A DNA stretch of 7,025 bases, taken from NCBI GenBank assembly GCA_023252015.1, contig JAHEXS010000057.1, positions 1 through 7,025 of the forward strand. The letters run 5' to 3'. The stretch comes from Candidatus Nitrosotenuis sp. Lineage in GTDB: Archaea; Thermoproteota; Nitrososphaeria; Nitrososphaerales; Nitrosopumilaceae. The notes under the pieces are model-generated. The model saw nothing but the letters and a program-made list of their open reading frames with translations. It did not search any database and was not told where the DNA came from. Numbering within the stretch: position 1 is the stretch's first letter; every line of letters starts with the position of its first letter. Both the position numbers and the translations under genes were made by a program. This document shows, piece by piece, positions 6,469 through 7,025 of the stretch.

Positions 6469-7025
6469 ATGTCTGCCATAACTGCAAGATCGCTTCACAA
6501 GTCATATGGAGCCATCACTGCAGTAGATGGAATAGATCTGGATGTGCAATCAGGTCACATATTTGGCTTTCTTGGCCCAAATGGAGCAGGTAAATCAACT
6601 ACAATTAAGATACTAACTACACTAATTCCGCCAACATCAGGAACTATTGACGTCCTAGGCATTAACGCAATAAAGCAACCGCTAGAGGTTCGAAAGAGAA
6701 TAGGAGTTGTACTACAACAGCCAAGCTATGAGCCAAATCTATCGGTAGAAAAATCACTTGAAAAATATGGAATGATGTGGAATATTGACAGGAAAACAAG
6801 AAAGGAAAGGTCTGAGGAACTAATTGATGTTTTTGACCTAAATGAAATTCGAAAAAGAAAGAACGAAGATCTATCGATAGGTCAAAGGCGCCGAGTCCAA
6901 GTTGCACGAGAATTCATGCATGAAATGGATCTGTTGTTCCTTGACGAACCTACAGTTGGCCTAGACCCAACCGCAAGAAGAAATCTACTTGACTATCTGA
7001 AAAGCAAGGTAAAAACTGGCCTTAC
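6469..7025 (+). CDS. ABC transporter ATP-binding protein (DrrA/ABC-2 type), C-terminus cut by window edge
   Basis: The nucleotide-binding subunit of an ABC transporter, expected to sit on the cytoplasmic face and power a membrane permease. From the ATG at 6469 the frame is open for 185 codons to the right edge. Walker A is GPNGAGKST at residues 36-44. The Q-loop region reads VLQQP, the signature is LSIGQ at 135-139, and Walker B is LLFLDEP at 155-161 followed by the D-loop GLDP. The signature has Ile where LSGGQ has the first Gly. The segment FGFLGPNGAGKSTTIK and the YG(A)ITAVDGI start resemble the DrrA/CcmA-like group that pairs with ABC-2 permeases, so export is the likelier direction. About a third of the protein, and any permease gene downstream, lie outside the window, so the substrate cannot be inferred. 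The start follows a TATA-like box by 22-30 bases with no Shine-Dalgarno sequence. Confidence 0.93.
   Translation, partial: MSAITARSLHKSYGAITAVDGIDLDVQSGHIFGFLGPNGAGKSTTIKILTTLIPPTSGTIDVLGINAIKQPLEVRKRIGVVLQQPSYEPNLSVEKSLEKYGMMWNIDRKTRKERSEELIDVFDLNEIRKRKNEDLSIGQRRRVQVAREFMHEMDLLFLDEPTVGLDPTARRNLLDYLKSKVKTGL

Noticed and set aside
6662..6907. 81-codon minus-strand frame inside the ABC ATPase gene
   Set aside because: It is antisense to the conserved Q-loop and signature region of the ABC gene and has no motif of its own.

Overview
The window looks archaeal, most likely a chromosomal segment of an ammonia-oxidising Thaumarchaeote (Nitrososphaerota, Nitrosopumilus/Nitrosotenuis-like). This rests on the gene set: an archaeal Sm-like protein, a RadA/RadB-family ATPase, a large Lhr-type helicase with a C-terminal zinc knuckle, and a long multi-OB-fold RPA. 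It also rests on the compact AT-rich layout, with TATA-like boxes about 25 bases upstream of start codons that mostly lack Shine-Dalgarno sequences (leaderless-style promoters). The exact genus cannot be fixed from the sequence alone.

Layout. 1-1130 (minus): metK, S-adenosylmethionine synthetase of the bacterial type, cut at its C-terminal end by the left edge. 1143-1385 (minus): an 80-residue LSm/Sm-like RNA-binding protein directly upstream of metK in the same operon. 1386-1496: a divergent promoter region. 1497-2147 (plus): a small RecA/RadA-family ATPase of RadB size with substitutions at two catalytic positions. 2180-2299 (plus): a 39-residue single-membrane-span protein with its own promoter, overlapping the next start by 44 bases. 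2256-5003 (plus): a 915-residue Lhr-type SF2 helicase. 5000-6418 (minus): a 472-residue RPA-type single-stranded DNA-binding protein with four predicted OB folds and no zinc finger. It converges on the helicase so tightly that both stop codons share one CTAG. 6419-6468: a 50-base divergent promoter with one near-palindromic TATA-like box equidistant from both starts. 6469-7025 (plus): the ATPase subunit of an ABC transporter, cut by the right edge.

Functional reading. The centre is a nucleic-acid maintenance neighbourhood (RadA-like ATPase, Lhr helicase, RPA), plausibly working on DNA repair or replication-associated processing. The LSm-metK pair joins RNA metabolism to methyl-donor supply. 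The ABC ATPase is probably an unrelated neighbour. I see no mobile element, CRISPR array, tRNA/rRNA or phage signature, and no evidence of an obviously new multi-gene system. The most notable points are the catalytically altered RadA-like ATPase, the hidden membrane microprotein, the symmetric bidirectional promoter, the CTAG stop overlap and the bacterial-type MetK.
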